NCBI GenBank assembly: GCA_963580285.1
Contig: OY757010.1
Span: 149,344,675 to 149,408,674, forward strand
Length of the DNA: 64,000 nucleotides
Direction: 5' to 3'
DNA from: Lucinisca nassula
Lineage: Eukaryota > Mollusca > Bivalvia > Lucinida > Lucinidae
The notes beneath the pieces are model-generated. The model did no database searches, was not told the origin of the DNA, and worked only from the letters and a program-made list of their open reading frames with translations. Positions 53,634 to 63,105 of the stretch are shown here, piece by piece. A program made the position numbers and the translations under genes. How positions within the stretch are numbered: the first letter of the stretch is position 1; every line of letters begins with the position of its first letter.

Positions 53634-54785
53634 CTATCGCTCCATAGGCTCTTCAGTTTTATACTCCTCCCCATTTATGAACAGTTTTTTACCCGCGAAT
53701 TTGACCGCCTTCCCGTTATCCTTGGCCTGTTTCATTACAGGGTATAATGGTTTCCGGGCATCTCGAATTCCCTTTGGTAGCTGAACACCTACACCAAGTT
53801 TTGCCTCTTTGAGTTGAGTTGCGTATTCAAACGACGCCTGTCTGACCCTCTCCCGGTCTGTATAATAGTGGAATTTAACAACAATAGGGCGGGTCTTCGC
53901 TGATTTTTGGCCAACTCTATGAGCCCTATCGAATAGCATGTTTTGAGCATTTTGCACATGCAGCACATTGCCACAAACCTCCTTAACTAACGCACCACAG
54001 TCCTCCCCTTCCCCACCCTCCGTCAAACCGTAAAACATCAAGTTGTCTCTCATTGATCGGCCCTCTAAGTCTATTAGCTTGTCTTCCAACTCAGCTGCTT
54101 TCTCAGAGAATGATTTAGAATTTTTATCCCTTTTATGACAATCCTTCTTTAGTTGCTTTATATCGTCCTTTGCGATTTTCAGTTCTTTTTTATTATTCTC
54201 ACTCTCATGGGCTGAAAACTGGCAAGATTTTTCGTTCTCAGAGACACGCGTATCTAAATCCCTCATTTTTGTTTCTAGGTCTGAAACCTTAGCGTTTATG
54301 GTATTTACCGTCTTCTCTATTTTATCTATGCTCTGTAGTTTAGCCTTTATTTGTTTGACTTCTTCGAGAAGTTCACTTGCCCAAGGGGGTGGGGCTGGGG
54401 CTGGGGAAGGTTGAAACCCGAAAGCATTGCCGTTATACTGGGCCGGAGGCGACCCATGCATATACGAAGGCTGTGACATAGGCTGTGACATAGGCCCGAA
54501 TGGAGTTTGTTGTTGAAAGGCCATAACTAGATGCTGGCTCGTGTTCGTATTATGTGTATCAAAACATAAACCACTATTTGACTGTGTATTGCTGTTATTA
54601 CTACTCACGTCTTTCTTACACTTTTTTGAACGTGCCTTTCTTTGTATTCTATTGTTCTCAGGGTTTTCACCTGAACTCACTTGTACTGTACAGTTATCAT
54701 TCAATGGCGAAGTTGCTTGCCTTTTTTTAATTCGTTTTTCCTTATATCCTGCGTGATAAAATACACTTTTCTTCTCTTCCGACAT
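53634..54785 (-). CDS. LINE ORF1: coiled-coil RNA-binding protein of L1 ORF1p (Transposase_22) type
   Basis: 383 residues from the ATG at 54785 (an in-frame GTG lies two codons upstream). Residue numbers here count from that ATG. The basic, Asn/Ser-rich N-terminus (1-80) is followed by a Gln/Pro-rich stretch containing MSQPMSQPSY and PSPAPAPPPW (about 98-134). A coiled coil spans about 136-243 (heptads such as LLEEVKQIKAKL, KELKIAKDDIKQL). An RRM-like domain spans about 245-316 (RDNLMFYGL, DRAHRVGQ, TRPIVVKF), and a C-terminal domain follows (LPKGIRDARKPLYPVMKQAK). These are the three parts of L1-type ORF1 proteins, which trimerise and coat the element's RNA. It ends EEPMER then TAG, and ORF2 continues in the same frame. 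Confidence 0.88.
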   Translation of the reverse strand: MSEEKKSVFYHAGYKEKRIKKRQATSPLNDNCTVQVSSGENPENNRIQRKARSKKCKKDVSSNNSNTQSNSGLCFDTHNTNTSQHLVMAFQQQTPFGPMSQPMSQPSYMHGSPPAQYNGNAFGFQPSPAPAPPPWASELLEEVKQIKAKLQSIDKIEKTVNTINAKVSDLETKMRDLDTRVSENEKSCQFSAHESENNKKELKIAKDDIKQLKKDCHKRDKNSKSFSEKAAELEDKLIDLEGRSMRDNLMFYGLTEGGEGEDCGALVKEVCGNVLHVQNAQNMLFDRAHRVGQKSAKTRPIVVKFHYYTDRERVRQASFEYATQLKEAKLGVGVQLPKGIRDARKPLYPVMKQAKDNGKAVKFAGKKLFINGEEYKTEEPMER

Positions 54786-54869
54786 TAGCACAGACGTACA
54801 TTAAACTGTTTATCCCAAATTTAGATGAAAATTCCATTTTAAAAACACATTCTTTTTGACTTGTTCAAG

Positions 54870-55660
54870 AGCCCCAAAATCCGTGTTTTCACTGTAAGAT
54901 CACGTGACATATCATATCACGTATAAACAATATGAAGGGTTTTTTAATTGCGCATCAGTCACATGCAGAAAAAATATATTAAACAAGAAAAAAAAAAAAT
55001 CAAAAACAGTAAATAAATAAATTAGACGAAATAAAAATAAATTTATTTCAGCATTAAATGTCATTAACAAAAATGTTTTCAGCAGCTCACTTTGACATTT
55101 GTCTTGAACCAGCTAAAACCCGGAATTTTCCGGTTTAATCCGATAATCGCGTAATATGAGAACCGATAGCTATAAATAGATACAATGAGGAGAGACGGCT
55201 AAAAGTACTGAAAATGGCAAGAAAAAAAACCTGAAAATGACCAACTTTGTTTTTATTTGATCTTCAATTATTTGTTACTGTTGGAAAGAAAAATCATTTT
55301 TCTTCTAGAATTTTAAGTCATATTTTTAACAACGTATTTTATAATTTAATTATTACAGTATAAAAACAGACACCCTCGTGAGTTTTTGCTAATTTTCTAT
55401 TGAAGTAAACGGGAGGTTCACGAGACGAAGGGTCCTATTTTCATTTCAAAATTGACCAGTTTAAATTTTATTAAAAAATATAAAATCATAATCAAAATTA
55501 AGATAAAAGATTGAATTTTCATAATTTTCAATCACATTTTCGCAATCTAGCCTAGTATTTTTTCAATCATGTCTTAGATTCACATGGCCTATTAATGTCT
55601 ATATAATTTGTCGCGCGGTTTAAATCGGACACAGGTAATAGGCGGATTACAATTGTCCCA
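54870..55660. other. No gene seen; possibly includes the LINE promoter
   Basis: A/T-rich sequence. Two near-identical CACGTGACATATCATATCAC-type motifs at 54900-54925 form a small inverted repeat upstream of ORF1. The remainder to 55660 is unremarkable. Confidence 0.35.
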
Positions 55661-55669
55661 CATGTTTGC

Positions 55670-55872
55670 TTCTAACATAGGCTGGTTGCGGGTTAGCACC
55701 GCCTCATTGAGTATCGCCAGCCTATGGCTTTAATGAGACGGCTCTAACGAACACCACAGCCTATATTGTTGAGCAGAAATAGGAAAAATTATGTCTATCC
55801 CTGTAACCTAGTTTTCTCTGTAAAAGGTGGGGGAAAGAAGGGTGTTCGTTACACGCACTTGACAACGTGATG
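55670..55872 (+). mobile_element. B-family MITE, rearranged core
   Basis: ACATAGGCTGGTTGCGGGTT, GACGGCTCTAACGAACACC, CCTAGTTTTCTCTGTAAAAG and end ACGCACTTGACAACGTGATG. A second inverted pair, GGCTGGTTGCGG / CGCCAGCCTATGG, has formed within the core. Confidence 0.55.
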
Positions 55873-55944
55873 GCTAGGTAATCGTCTTTTTTCGTTGGTT
55901 TGAGAAATAAAAGTTGTTTGTTCGTTGCCTTTCCTAAGATTGAG

Positions 55945-56004
55945 TGTCACGTGAACACCGACAATGTTAAAAATAGTTTTAACATTGCCGGTGTTCACGT
56001 GACA
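55945..56004. repeat. Short hairpin, 28 bp stem
   Basis: TGTCACGTGAACACCGACAA + TGTTAAAA pairs with TTTTAACATTGCCGGTGTTC + ACGTGACA, with one mismatch and an ATAG loop. Confidence 0.7.
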
Positions 56005-56127
56005 ATCATCGTCTTACAAAATCCGTGTAAAGGTCATTCATGGCAGCACTATTCTGATCGTTGAGACGTCAGAGTGATGTACTTAGAGGGTGGAAAACCA
56101 TGAAGACTTCGATCAGACCATATCTGG

Positions 56128-56366
56128 GCCCCGTCAAGCGATTCTGATACTTATCGTCTATGCGAGCAGCGAAGGTTCAGGCGAGCCTGCGCATCCGCGC
56201 AGTCTCCCCAGCACCTTCGCTGCTCGCTCATACAAGCAGTGAATCAAGAGGAACCTTCAGACAGTAAGCCATATCCCTGGCCCCTCTGAATGGCTGGGCA
56301 TGCGCAGTTAAAATTTGTCATGACGGAATGCTCGAAGACACAAATTCGCTTGGCGGGGCTCATCTT
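56128..56366 (+). mobile_element. I-family MITE, inverted relative to 20290-20531
   Basis: GGCCCCGTCAAGCGATTCTG at left, AATTCGCTTGGCGGGGCTC at right. Hairpin CGAGCAGCGAAGGTTC / CACCTTCGCTGCTCG with GCGCATCCGCGC at the tip. Confidence 0.65.
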
Positions 56367-56597
56367 TAATGTATAGGCATTTAAGGGTTCAACGAAACAG
56401 TCTAATTCCGTCCAGAACCATATACTAGAGTCTAAGAAAATCTCACACACAGTGATGTCATTGATTTGGTTTCTTTCTGGTTCTAATTTTTAAGTAGATA
56501 GGACAGGGCAGAACTGGTTTCTTTCTGTTTTTCATATTCATTATAGTCTGATTTTTAAGTAGACATGACAGGGCCGAACTAACAGTGCCTATCACTG

Positions 56598-57090
56598 GCA
56601 AAATAGAAGTGAAGGCAATGATCAGGAATCGATACAATTAAGCCACAGCTCCCATCAGAGACACCTATCGAAAAGAAAAAGAAGCACAAACATGAAAAAC
56701 TAGACCCTAATGGAAACATCAATATTGGAAAGTCAAAAGGACAGTTACTTTTCCCGCAAAATGGCCAACTGGCTATCCAAAACAAAATAATACAAGCGAT
56801 ACATACACTCAAAGACAAACCATAACAAAAATTAACTGCGACAGAACGGTCAGTGAAACGAATTCCACATGGGGCTTAAATTGATTTTACGTGGTCGCAA
56901 TCCTCTTGCTTATTTCCGTCGCGATTTAGACATATAATTTGTTCAGTCCGCATGGAGGCCTCCTACCGCATCAGTTCAACATCTCCGTGAACACAATAAT
57001 CAAACAACCACAGAGATGAAACAACGGTGACGACTCGACAGCAAGAAACCACTGAAATGCTGGGGCAAAAGAAGACCAACAGTTAGACTA
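56598..57090 (-). mobile_element. E-family retroelement 3' fragment
   Basis: AAAATAGAAGTGAAGGCAAT through AACGGTCAGTGAAACGAATT to AGAAGACCAACAGTTAGACT. The G-rich tract is reduced to ATGGGG in this copy. Confidence 0.7.
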
Positions 57091-57228
57091 AGCCGTTGTT
57101 TTGACATATTCGGAAGAGACGGTTCATATATAACATTAGTTCCTTTTTTGTCATTTTAGTCTTCTTCAGAAATTTGGAGAAGGCAAAAACGCTTAGTACG
57201 AAGGGCCCTCGTTATAGCGGCAGTATTT

Positions 57229-57421
57229 TATCAAGAAAACACCCCTTTATAATTTTGACCCCCTTAAATCCAACTTTTATGCAGGAAAACTGGGGTTTAC
57301 AGGGGTATACATTATTTTTCTTATTTCCGCCTCTTTGTTTAGAGCAGAATTATGAAAAATATTGGATTTTTTTTATCGGAAAATTTTCAGTATATTTGAA
57401 CAGGCGTGTTAACGTAATGGT
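57229..57421 (+). mobile_element. A-family MITE with deleted core
   Basis: TATCAAGAAAACACCCCTTT to ACAGGCGTGTTAACGTAATG. The hairpin is absent: CTTATTTCCGCCTC joins TTTGTTTAGAGCAGAATT. A scrap of D (CCTCGTTATAGCGGCAG) lies just upstream at 57207-57223. 57422-57755 has diverged copies of AAATTCGGAGATAATCTAAG. Confidence 0.55.
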
Positions 57422-57756
57422 TCTCAAAAACTTTACCCCACAAAAGAGTTTGACGCTATAAAGATCCCCTATACAAACTTATCCAACAATGCTGGTATTG
57501 CTAAATTCGGAGATAATCTAAGGTGCGAAATTTAGAGATAATATAAGATACTAAATTTGGAGATAATTTAAGATACTAAATTCGGACATAATCTAAGAAA
57601 ATTAAATGTAAGAAAATTAACTCTTACTGAGTTAGCGATAAACTGATAGGCTTGTTGGTTTCTCATTGACTACAGGAAGTATTTGTTGTGGACATTTGTT
57701 ATAAGGCTTAAGAAATAGCTGTGGTTCTAGTAACATGCTGAAAACAATTTCATTAC

Positions 57757-58029
57757 GATAACACATCCGTATGATATAGTACATTTTTCAAACCTTAAAA
57801 AAGGCAATTTTTCTGATGAAAATTTGTGATATTTCTATTATCAATACTCAAAACATAGGTTTTGGGTGCTCGTTAGAACCGCCTCATCGAGGCGGTTCTA
57901 ACGAGTACCCACAACCTATGTCTTGGAGCAGAAATAAGAAAAATAATGTTTACCCCCGTAAACCCCAGTTTTCTCTATATAAAGTGGGGTTAAGGGGGGT
58001 CTTTATTTCACGGACTTGTTCACGTGATG
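57757..58029 (+). mobile_element. B-family hairpin MITE, near complete
   Basis: CATTACGATAACACATCCGT to CGGACTTGTTCACGTGATG. Core 57855-57923 with TTAGAACCGCCTC-AT-CGAGGCGGTTCTAA. Confidence 0.8.
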
Positions 58030-58433
58030 TTGGTCGATAGGTAGATGAAACTTTTTTTTATTATCTTATTTTTTCTCCCGAAAACCAAAAGGGTCGAGTC
58101 TGTATTTTTTATGTGTGTTTAGTTTTTATACATGTTTTAGTTAATAAAATGGTCATGTTGAGACTTGCACTGTATATCATAATTCATTTTAGATGCTCAA
58201 GAAAATCAGCTCTGTATTTTGGAAGGTACTAAATGCCCAACACTACAAAAATGTACTTAAAACGAGAAATTACTATGAGAAAATGCAAAGACGCCGCTGG
58301 ATAGGGTCGGAAATTGGTGTCTGGGAATGTGTGGCGGCCGTAAAATGTCTCCCTGTCCTACATCATAGTGTAGTTTATATTTTCTTGTCATTTGGGATCA
58401 TTGATTCCATTGGAGAATTTTGAAAATATTTGA

Positions 58434-58480
58434 GAGTCACTGATGAGCCCTAATTGTCCGAAACTAGCTAGTCTGGCCCC
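58434..58480 (+). ncRNA. Hammerhead ribozyme, degenerate copy
   Basis: CTGATGA (58440-58446), GAAAC (58460-58464), stem III ACTAGCTAGT and C17 at 58473 are intact. Stem II (GCCC-TAATT-GTCC) has two mismatches and stem I (GAGTCA / TGGCCC) has one, so activity is doubtful. Confidence 0.65.
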
Positions 58481-58693
58481 GAAAACATGTACACTCCATA
58501 TTTTCCAGTTCTGTGGTGTATTCCTTGCTTCCAAAGGATAACCCTTTCTAGAACATACTTAACGTCACTACAGCTGGTGTCTGGGAATGTGTGGCGGCCG
58601 TAAAAAGTCTCCCTGTCCTACATCATAGTGTAGTTTATATTTTCTTGTCCTTTGGGATCATTGATTCCATTGGTGAATTTTGAAAATATTTTA

Positions 58694-58740
58694 GGGTCAC
58701 TGATGAAGCCTAATTGGCCGAAACTAGCTAGTCTGGTGCC
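58694..58740 (+). ncRNA. Hammerhead ribozyme, partly degenerate copy
   Basis: GGGTCA, CTGATGA (58700-58706), stem II AGCC-TAATT-GGCC with an A-C mismatch at the base, GAAAC (58720-58724), stem III and C17 (58733) are intact. The stem I 3' strand is TGGTGCC and pairs weakly. Confidence 0.7.
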
Positions 58741-59120
58741 AAATAAGTAGACTCCATATTTTCCCGTTCTGTGGTGTATTCCTTGCTTCCAAAGGATAAC
58801 CCTTTCTAGAACATATTTAGCATCCATGCTCTTTTCAGGACTTCTGTTTCTAAATCCTGTCTTGCCACTTAATCTTTAGAAGTTTTCTACAGCCGCTTGT
58901 ATGGAAATGGTTCAGTCTTTATGTATGCCAATGGTTCAGTCTTTATGTATGTCATTGGCAGGCTGTTTAAGTGTCACATATGTTGGTAGTACAACAGCTC
59001 TGTAGACTTCCAGCTGTGTGTCAAGTCTCAGCACACCCTGATTCCAAACACTTCCACGTAGTAGGTCAAACGCTGCACAAGCTTAGTGGGCACGAAAATT
59101 CAATGAAAGCCCCAGTAAAA

Positions 59121-59700
59121 AGCTTTTTGCTGACCGTTCCAAGGCAGTTCTCCTGTTGTGGTTTATTGTTGTTATAGTTCGTCTTTGCATGTATGTATTG
59201 CTAATATACAGTAGAACTTCGACGGCTCGAACACCGATGGGTCGTTTACCATGGATGATTCGAACCCATTCTTGAGCCCCTAGCGAAATCCTCTACATAA
59301 GAAATAGTGGGGGATAATTGAGGAGATTTTAGTCTTTTATCTTGCAAATGCATGCTGTGTGTACTCATTAGAATCGCCTCGATGAGGCGATTCTAATGAG
59401 TACACACAGCATACATATTCATTATATAACACCGAAAAGATGTCTAAAAGTATCTCGTTATGCCGCCTGCAATAACCTCAGTGACTCGAACTATCCCTGT
59501 CTCGAATATATTTTCGAGGTTCCAAAGGTGTTCGAGCCATTGAAGTTCGACTGTATTTTTATTTTGTTTAGCCGTTTGACCGATTTCTTGGAAACCAACT
59601 GTTCGTTTTGCTTTCCGCTGGTGACGTTTTCATAATAGTAAAGTTATTTTATGTTTGTGCTTCTTTCTCTTTGTTGTCTTGGGTGGAAGGTGTGAGGTAA
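59121..59700 (+). mobile_element. E-family fragment split by a C MITE
   Basis: GCTGACCGTTCCAAGGCAGT...ATGTATTGCTAATA (to 59206) resumes at 59556 (TTTTTATTTTGTTTAGCC) and continues to about 59700 (GGTAATTGTATTC). Diverged from other copies. Confidence 0.6.
59209..59553. mobile_element. C-family MITE, complete, TA duplication
   Basis: CAGTAGAACTTCGACGGCTC and GAGCCATTGAAGTTCGACTG are inverted ends with TA on both sides (59207-59208; 59554-59555). Central palindrome 59344-59412: CTGTGTGTACTCATTAGAAT and CGCCTC with exact complements around GAT. 345 bp, non-coding. Confidence 0.82.
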
Positions 59701-60011
59701 TTGTATTCATTTTTCTTCTTGTTTGTGGGGGTATAAAAATATAAAGAGAGTGCCTTTAAAGATTAGAAAATCGGAAAACAAATGCTTGTGAGAGCAACAA
59801 GCAGCAACAACAATGGAACAGATTAAACACTGGACAAAAAACTAGGCATCAGTCAAACAACACTAAGTTAATAGTGACATGAAAAATGATGTGAATCCTA
59901 AGATGTGTACCCGAAAATATACTAGAGGCAATGGAAAAAAATGATGATTGTGAACCTGTTACAATTTTGATCGAAAATCTTTTATTTAATTTTTTTTCAC
60001 AATCCACACCT

Positions 60012-60990
60012 TTCTAAGTAGAAGTAAAACAAAGATCAGGAATCGATACAATTAACTTACTCCACCCACCAAAGACACCAAAGAGAAAGAAACACAAACA
60101 TTAAGCGACCAGACCATAATGGAAACCTAAACAAAGGAAGGCCATAAGGACAGTTACTTTCCCACAAATGGCCATATGGCCATCCAAAATAAAAAGACAC
60201 AAGTGGTACACACAGTAAGTAACAAACAACAACATAAATAAATCGCCACAGAAGAACCGCCTTGGAACGATCAGTGGAAAGATTTCCACTGGGGGGAGGG
60301 CTTAAATCGATTTTACTTGGCCACAATCCTCGCCCTTACTTCCGTCGCGATTTAGACAAATAGTTTGTTCAGTCCGCATGAAGGCCTCCTAACTCATCAG
60401 TGCAACATCTCCGTGAACACAAATAATCATTGAACCACAGGGGTGAGACAACGGTGAGGACTCGACAGCATGAAACCACTGAAATGCTGGAGCAAAAGAA
60501 AACCAACAGTTAGACTCCGATGGGCCCGACCAGAGAAGAGCATCAGGCACCAACCAACATTACCTTGAATAAGATCTCTCTAATTCTCAATAAGCCTTTA
60601 CGTTGGAACTGTCATAGAATCTGAGGCCTGACCCACCGGCGTGCAATTAAAGAGGGAAGCAAAGTTGCCAACCGTGATTGGGTTAACTATCATGCATGCA
60701 GTCTGTCGTATAACATCCATGTTGTACCCAATCTTTTTATATCGAAGAATGATTTTACGAAATTGGGTGCTGAAGTCATTGCGGTTATATATTTTTCTGG
60801 ATTTATATACTAAGTCACCATAAAATTCGAGTTCCGAATTTTTCGGTGCGATATAGCATACCGTAAAAGAAATAAATCTGTGCCGAAGCAGGTGATATTG
60901 TTTTTGCACAATTCCATTTTTGTGCATGTTGGAATGGCAATCCGAATCTCCGATTGGGTCACCATGTGTCGTAAAATACGACCGTCTCGA
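60012..60990 (-). mobile_element. E-family retroelement with C-terminal coding end
   Basis: 3' terminus at 60012 (AAGTAGAAGTAAAACAAAGA, diverged), UTR with G tract at 60287-60299, then the coding end at 60598-60927. It shows that the non-coding E repeat is the 3' UTR of a protein-coding retroelement. Confidence 0.7.
60598..60927 (-). pseudogene. C-terminal fragment of a retroelement reverse-transcriptase protein (probably Penelope-like)
   Basis: 109 codons in one frame ending at a natural stop. The peptide includes SELEFYGDLVYKSRKIYN, FSTQFRKIILRYKKIGYNM, IRQTACMIVNPITV and FASLFNCTPVGQASDSMTVPT. I recognise FYGDLVYK...RYKRIGYN...QTACLVVNP...FNCTPVGxASDSM as the C-terminal end of a reverse-transcriptase protein family abundant in bivalve and cnidarian genomes, whose RT has an RYLDD-type catalytic motif. 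I place it with Penelope-like elements from memory, not proof. The RT core itself is missing, so the fragment is not functional. The opening Met is only the first in-frame ATG of the surviving piece. Confidence 0.55.
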
Positions 60991-61364
60991 TATTCCGACA
61001 GAATGGTATTCGTTTCCAGAAAGTTATGACTTACTGTGTAAAATTATATGTTAACTGACAAATATAACTTGTTTATAGAATGTAAGTGTTAATGCTTGTA
61101 AAATGCAGCCTCGTTTAGAACTCGACTCACATCTTCTATGGCAGAAGATCTGACAGATTAAGAAAGCAAGATTTTCGCGCGGACTCACTTCTCTATGGAA
61201 GCTGAAGAGGAACTGATAAAATGGTGATCAGAATGAAGCATGGCCACGTAAGTCGATCAGGCGGTGGTATGAGGCTAACGATGAATCAGCTATTACAGTA
61301 AGCGATATGAGTCTATATCGCCTAGATCAGATTACATTAGGAAAACGTTTCCATGTGAAATAAT

Positions 61365-61603
61365 GGGGTCCAAATATTACAAATATTAGGTAAAAATTGT
61401 AACATTTTTCTTATTTCCGCTTTCAACATAGATTGCGGGTACTCGTTAGAACGCCTCAATGAGGCGGTTCTTACGGGTACCCACAAACTTTGTTTTTGAA
61501 CAAACTAAGGCAGATAATGTATACCCCCAGTAAACCCCTCTTTTCTCTATATAATTTGGGGTTTAGAGGGGTCTTCTTTTCACAGACTTATTTCCGTGAT
61601 GAT
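61365..61603 (+). mobile_element. Hairpin MITE with B-type right arm
   Basis: TTTTTCTTATTTCCGC, core 61425-61487 (TACTCGTTAGAACGCCTCAA / GAGGCGGTTCTTACGGGTAC), then TAAACCCCTCTTTTCTCTAT and CAGACTTATTTCCGTGATG. The left terminus is lost. 60991-61364 has no gene. Confidence 0.6.
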
Positions 61604-61827
61604 TTATTGAAGGTGTCGATCTTCCACATTCCCATCTTCCACCACACATATTTAAGGCCTCTCTGTGATTATATTCGAAAGATTTTTTAATGGAGCAAAT
61701 CTGTGCACTGTATGTGTCACGAAGGTTGAATGCCTGCAGAAAACCCAGAATTTGAATATCAACGAGACAAGTCAGTTAAAGCGAAACAAGTACCAAAAAT
61801 ACCGTCCAGCCTAATAAGGTTATGACA

Positions 61828-62055
61828 TTAACCCATATATGACAATGGAATCTTCCATCTGATAAATTTGGAGTTGTCCATTTTCAATTATAGGGGTGTC
61901 AGATTTGTTTTGTTTAATGTAAGTTGTACAAAAATGTCTGTTCTTTGAGCAAACAGTGTAGACCCAGATCAGACGCCGCGTTATGCGGCGTCTGATCTGG
62001 GTCTACACTGTTTGCCAACGTCCCAAAAAAGGGCCACTAGGCATATATGGGTTAA
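61828..62055. mobile_element. H-type TTAA MITE with perfect 31 bp hairpin
   Basis: TTAACCCATATATG at left and CATATATGGGTTAA at right. At 61949-62015 GCAAACAGTGTAGACCCAGA + TCAGACGCCGC pairs exactly with its complement around a 5 nt loop. Confidence 0.82.
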
Positions 62056-62127
62056 AACTAAAGGCTGGAAGAAATAGATGGGCTGCATGATGCTTCCACG
62101 CAGAACTGAAACCGACCGCACTCGAGT
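62056..62127 (+). mobile_element. S300 head fragment
   Basis: GGCTGGAAGAAATAGATGGG to GAAACCGACCGCACTCGAGT, cut off by the E repeat that follows. Confidence 0.55.
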
Positions 62128-62130
62128 GGT

Positions 62131-63105
62131 GATGGCAATGTTCAGAAATCGATACAATTAACCCACACCACCCATCAGAGACATTAAAGGGAATGAAACA
62201 CAAACATTAAATAACTAGACCCTTATGGAAACATTTATAGCGGAAAGCCAAAAGGACAGTAACGTTCCCAAAAATTGGCCAATTGGCTATCCAAAACAAA
62301 AAATACAAGCGATACACACACTCAAAGACAAACCATAACAAAAATAAACCGCGACAGAAGAACCGCCTTGGAACGGTCAGTGAAAAGAAGTTCACGGGGG
62401 GGGGGGGCGAGATTTTACGCGGCGGCAATCCTCCTCCTTGATTCCGTCGCGATTTAGAAAGATAATTTGTGCATGAAGGCTTCCTAACTCATCAGTGCAA
62501 CATCTTAGAGAACACAAAAATCAAACAACCACAGAGAGGAAACACGGTGAGGACCCGACAGTAACTGAAATGCTGGAGCAAATGAAAACCAACAGTTAAA
62601 CTCCGATGGGCCCAGTTAGAGAGAGAGCATCAGATACCAACCAACATTACATAAGTAAGCCTTTACGCTTGAACCGTCATAGAAACTGAGGCCTGGCCCA
62701 GCGGCGTGCAATTAAAGAGGGGCGCAAAAGTTATCCACCGTGAATGAGTTAGCTACCATGCATACAGTCTGTCGTAAAATATTATGTTGTACCCAAAGTT
62801 TTTATATCGACGAGTGATTTTACGAAATTGGGTAAAGAAATTGTTGCAGGTTTATATTTTTCTGAATTTATATATGTATACAAAGTCAGCATAAAATTTG
62901 GGTTCCGATAGACATTACTGCAGAAGAGATTTAAGTCCAACATTGAATTTAGAAATTAAATTAGAATGACGTCTATAAAATTTTGAAAAAGTTTATGAAA
63001 CCGATAATCCTGATTAAGAAGTTTAGCAGTTAACAGTTTATTGCGAGTGTTGAAGTCAGTTACATGACGAGACACTCTGGCAAATCGAATTAATTGCGAA
63101 ATAAA
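62131..63105 (-). mobile_element. E-family retroelement copy with two coding segments
   Basis: 3' end at 62131 (GGCAATGTTCAGAAATCGAT), UTR with a G run at 62396-62408, then a decayed coding end (about 62680-62900) and a further upstream coding segment at 62960-63105. Its 5' side abuts an S300 copy. Confidence 0.65.
62680..63105 (-). pseudogene. Decayed reverse-transcriptase C-terminus of the E retroelement
   Basis: From 63105 leftward: QFISQLIRFARVSRHVTDFN, TRNKLLTAKLLNQDYRFHKL and FQNF are clear. These lie upstream of the segment preserved at 60598-60927 in the same protein family. Further left, fragments equivalent to FYGDLVYK, RYK..GYN and LFNCTPLGQAS survive with frameshifts and stops. 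Together the two loci cover about 160 residues of the protein's C-terminal end. Confidence 0.55.

Larger units (their letters stand above)
49901..54860 (-). mobile_element. Near-complete two-ORF LINE (non-LTR retrotransposon)
   Basis: Order on the minus strand: 5' UTR (upstream limit not determinable, about 54800-54900), ORF1, one in-frame TAG, ORF2, 3' UTR with AATAAACAGTTTGTATTG, and a (TTGTA)n-type tail at 49901-49920 (four units). Both ORFs are open over more than 4.5 kb, implying recent activity. A family M MITE sits in the 3' UTR. No target-site duplication could be identified. Confidence 0.9.
58315..58819 (+). mobile_element. Retrozyme-like tandem repeat with hammerheads, locus 2
   Basis: Unit remnants 58315-58473, 58474-58733 (complete, 260 bp) and 58734-58819. 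GGGAATGTGTGGCGGCCGTA at 58323 recurs at 58585. The array spans almost exactly two units, beginning and ending near the same unit position. Its two hammerheads are degenerate. It shares the whole unit with 20694-21037. Confidence 0.75.
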
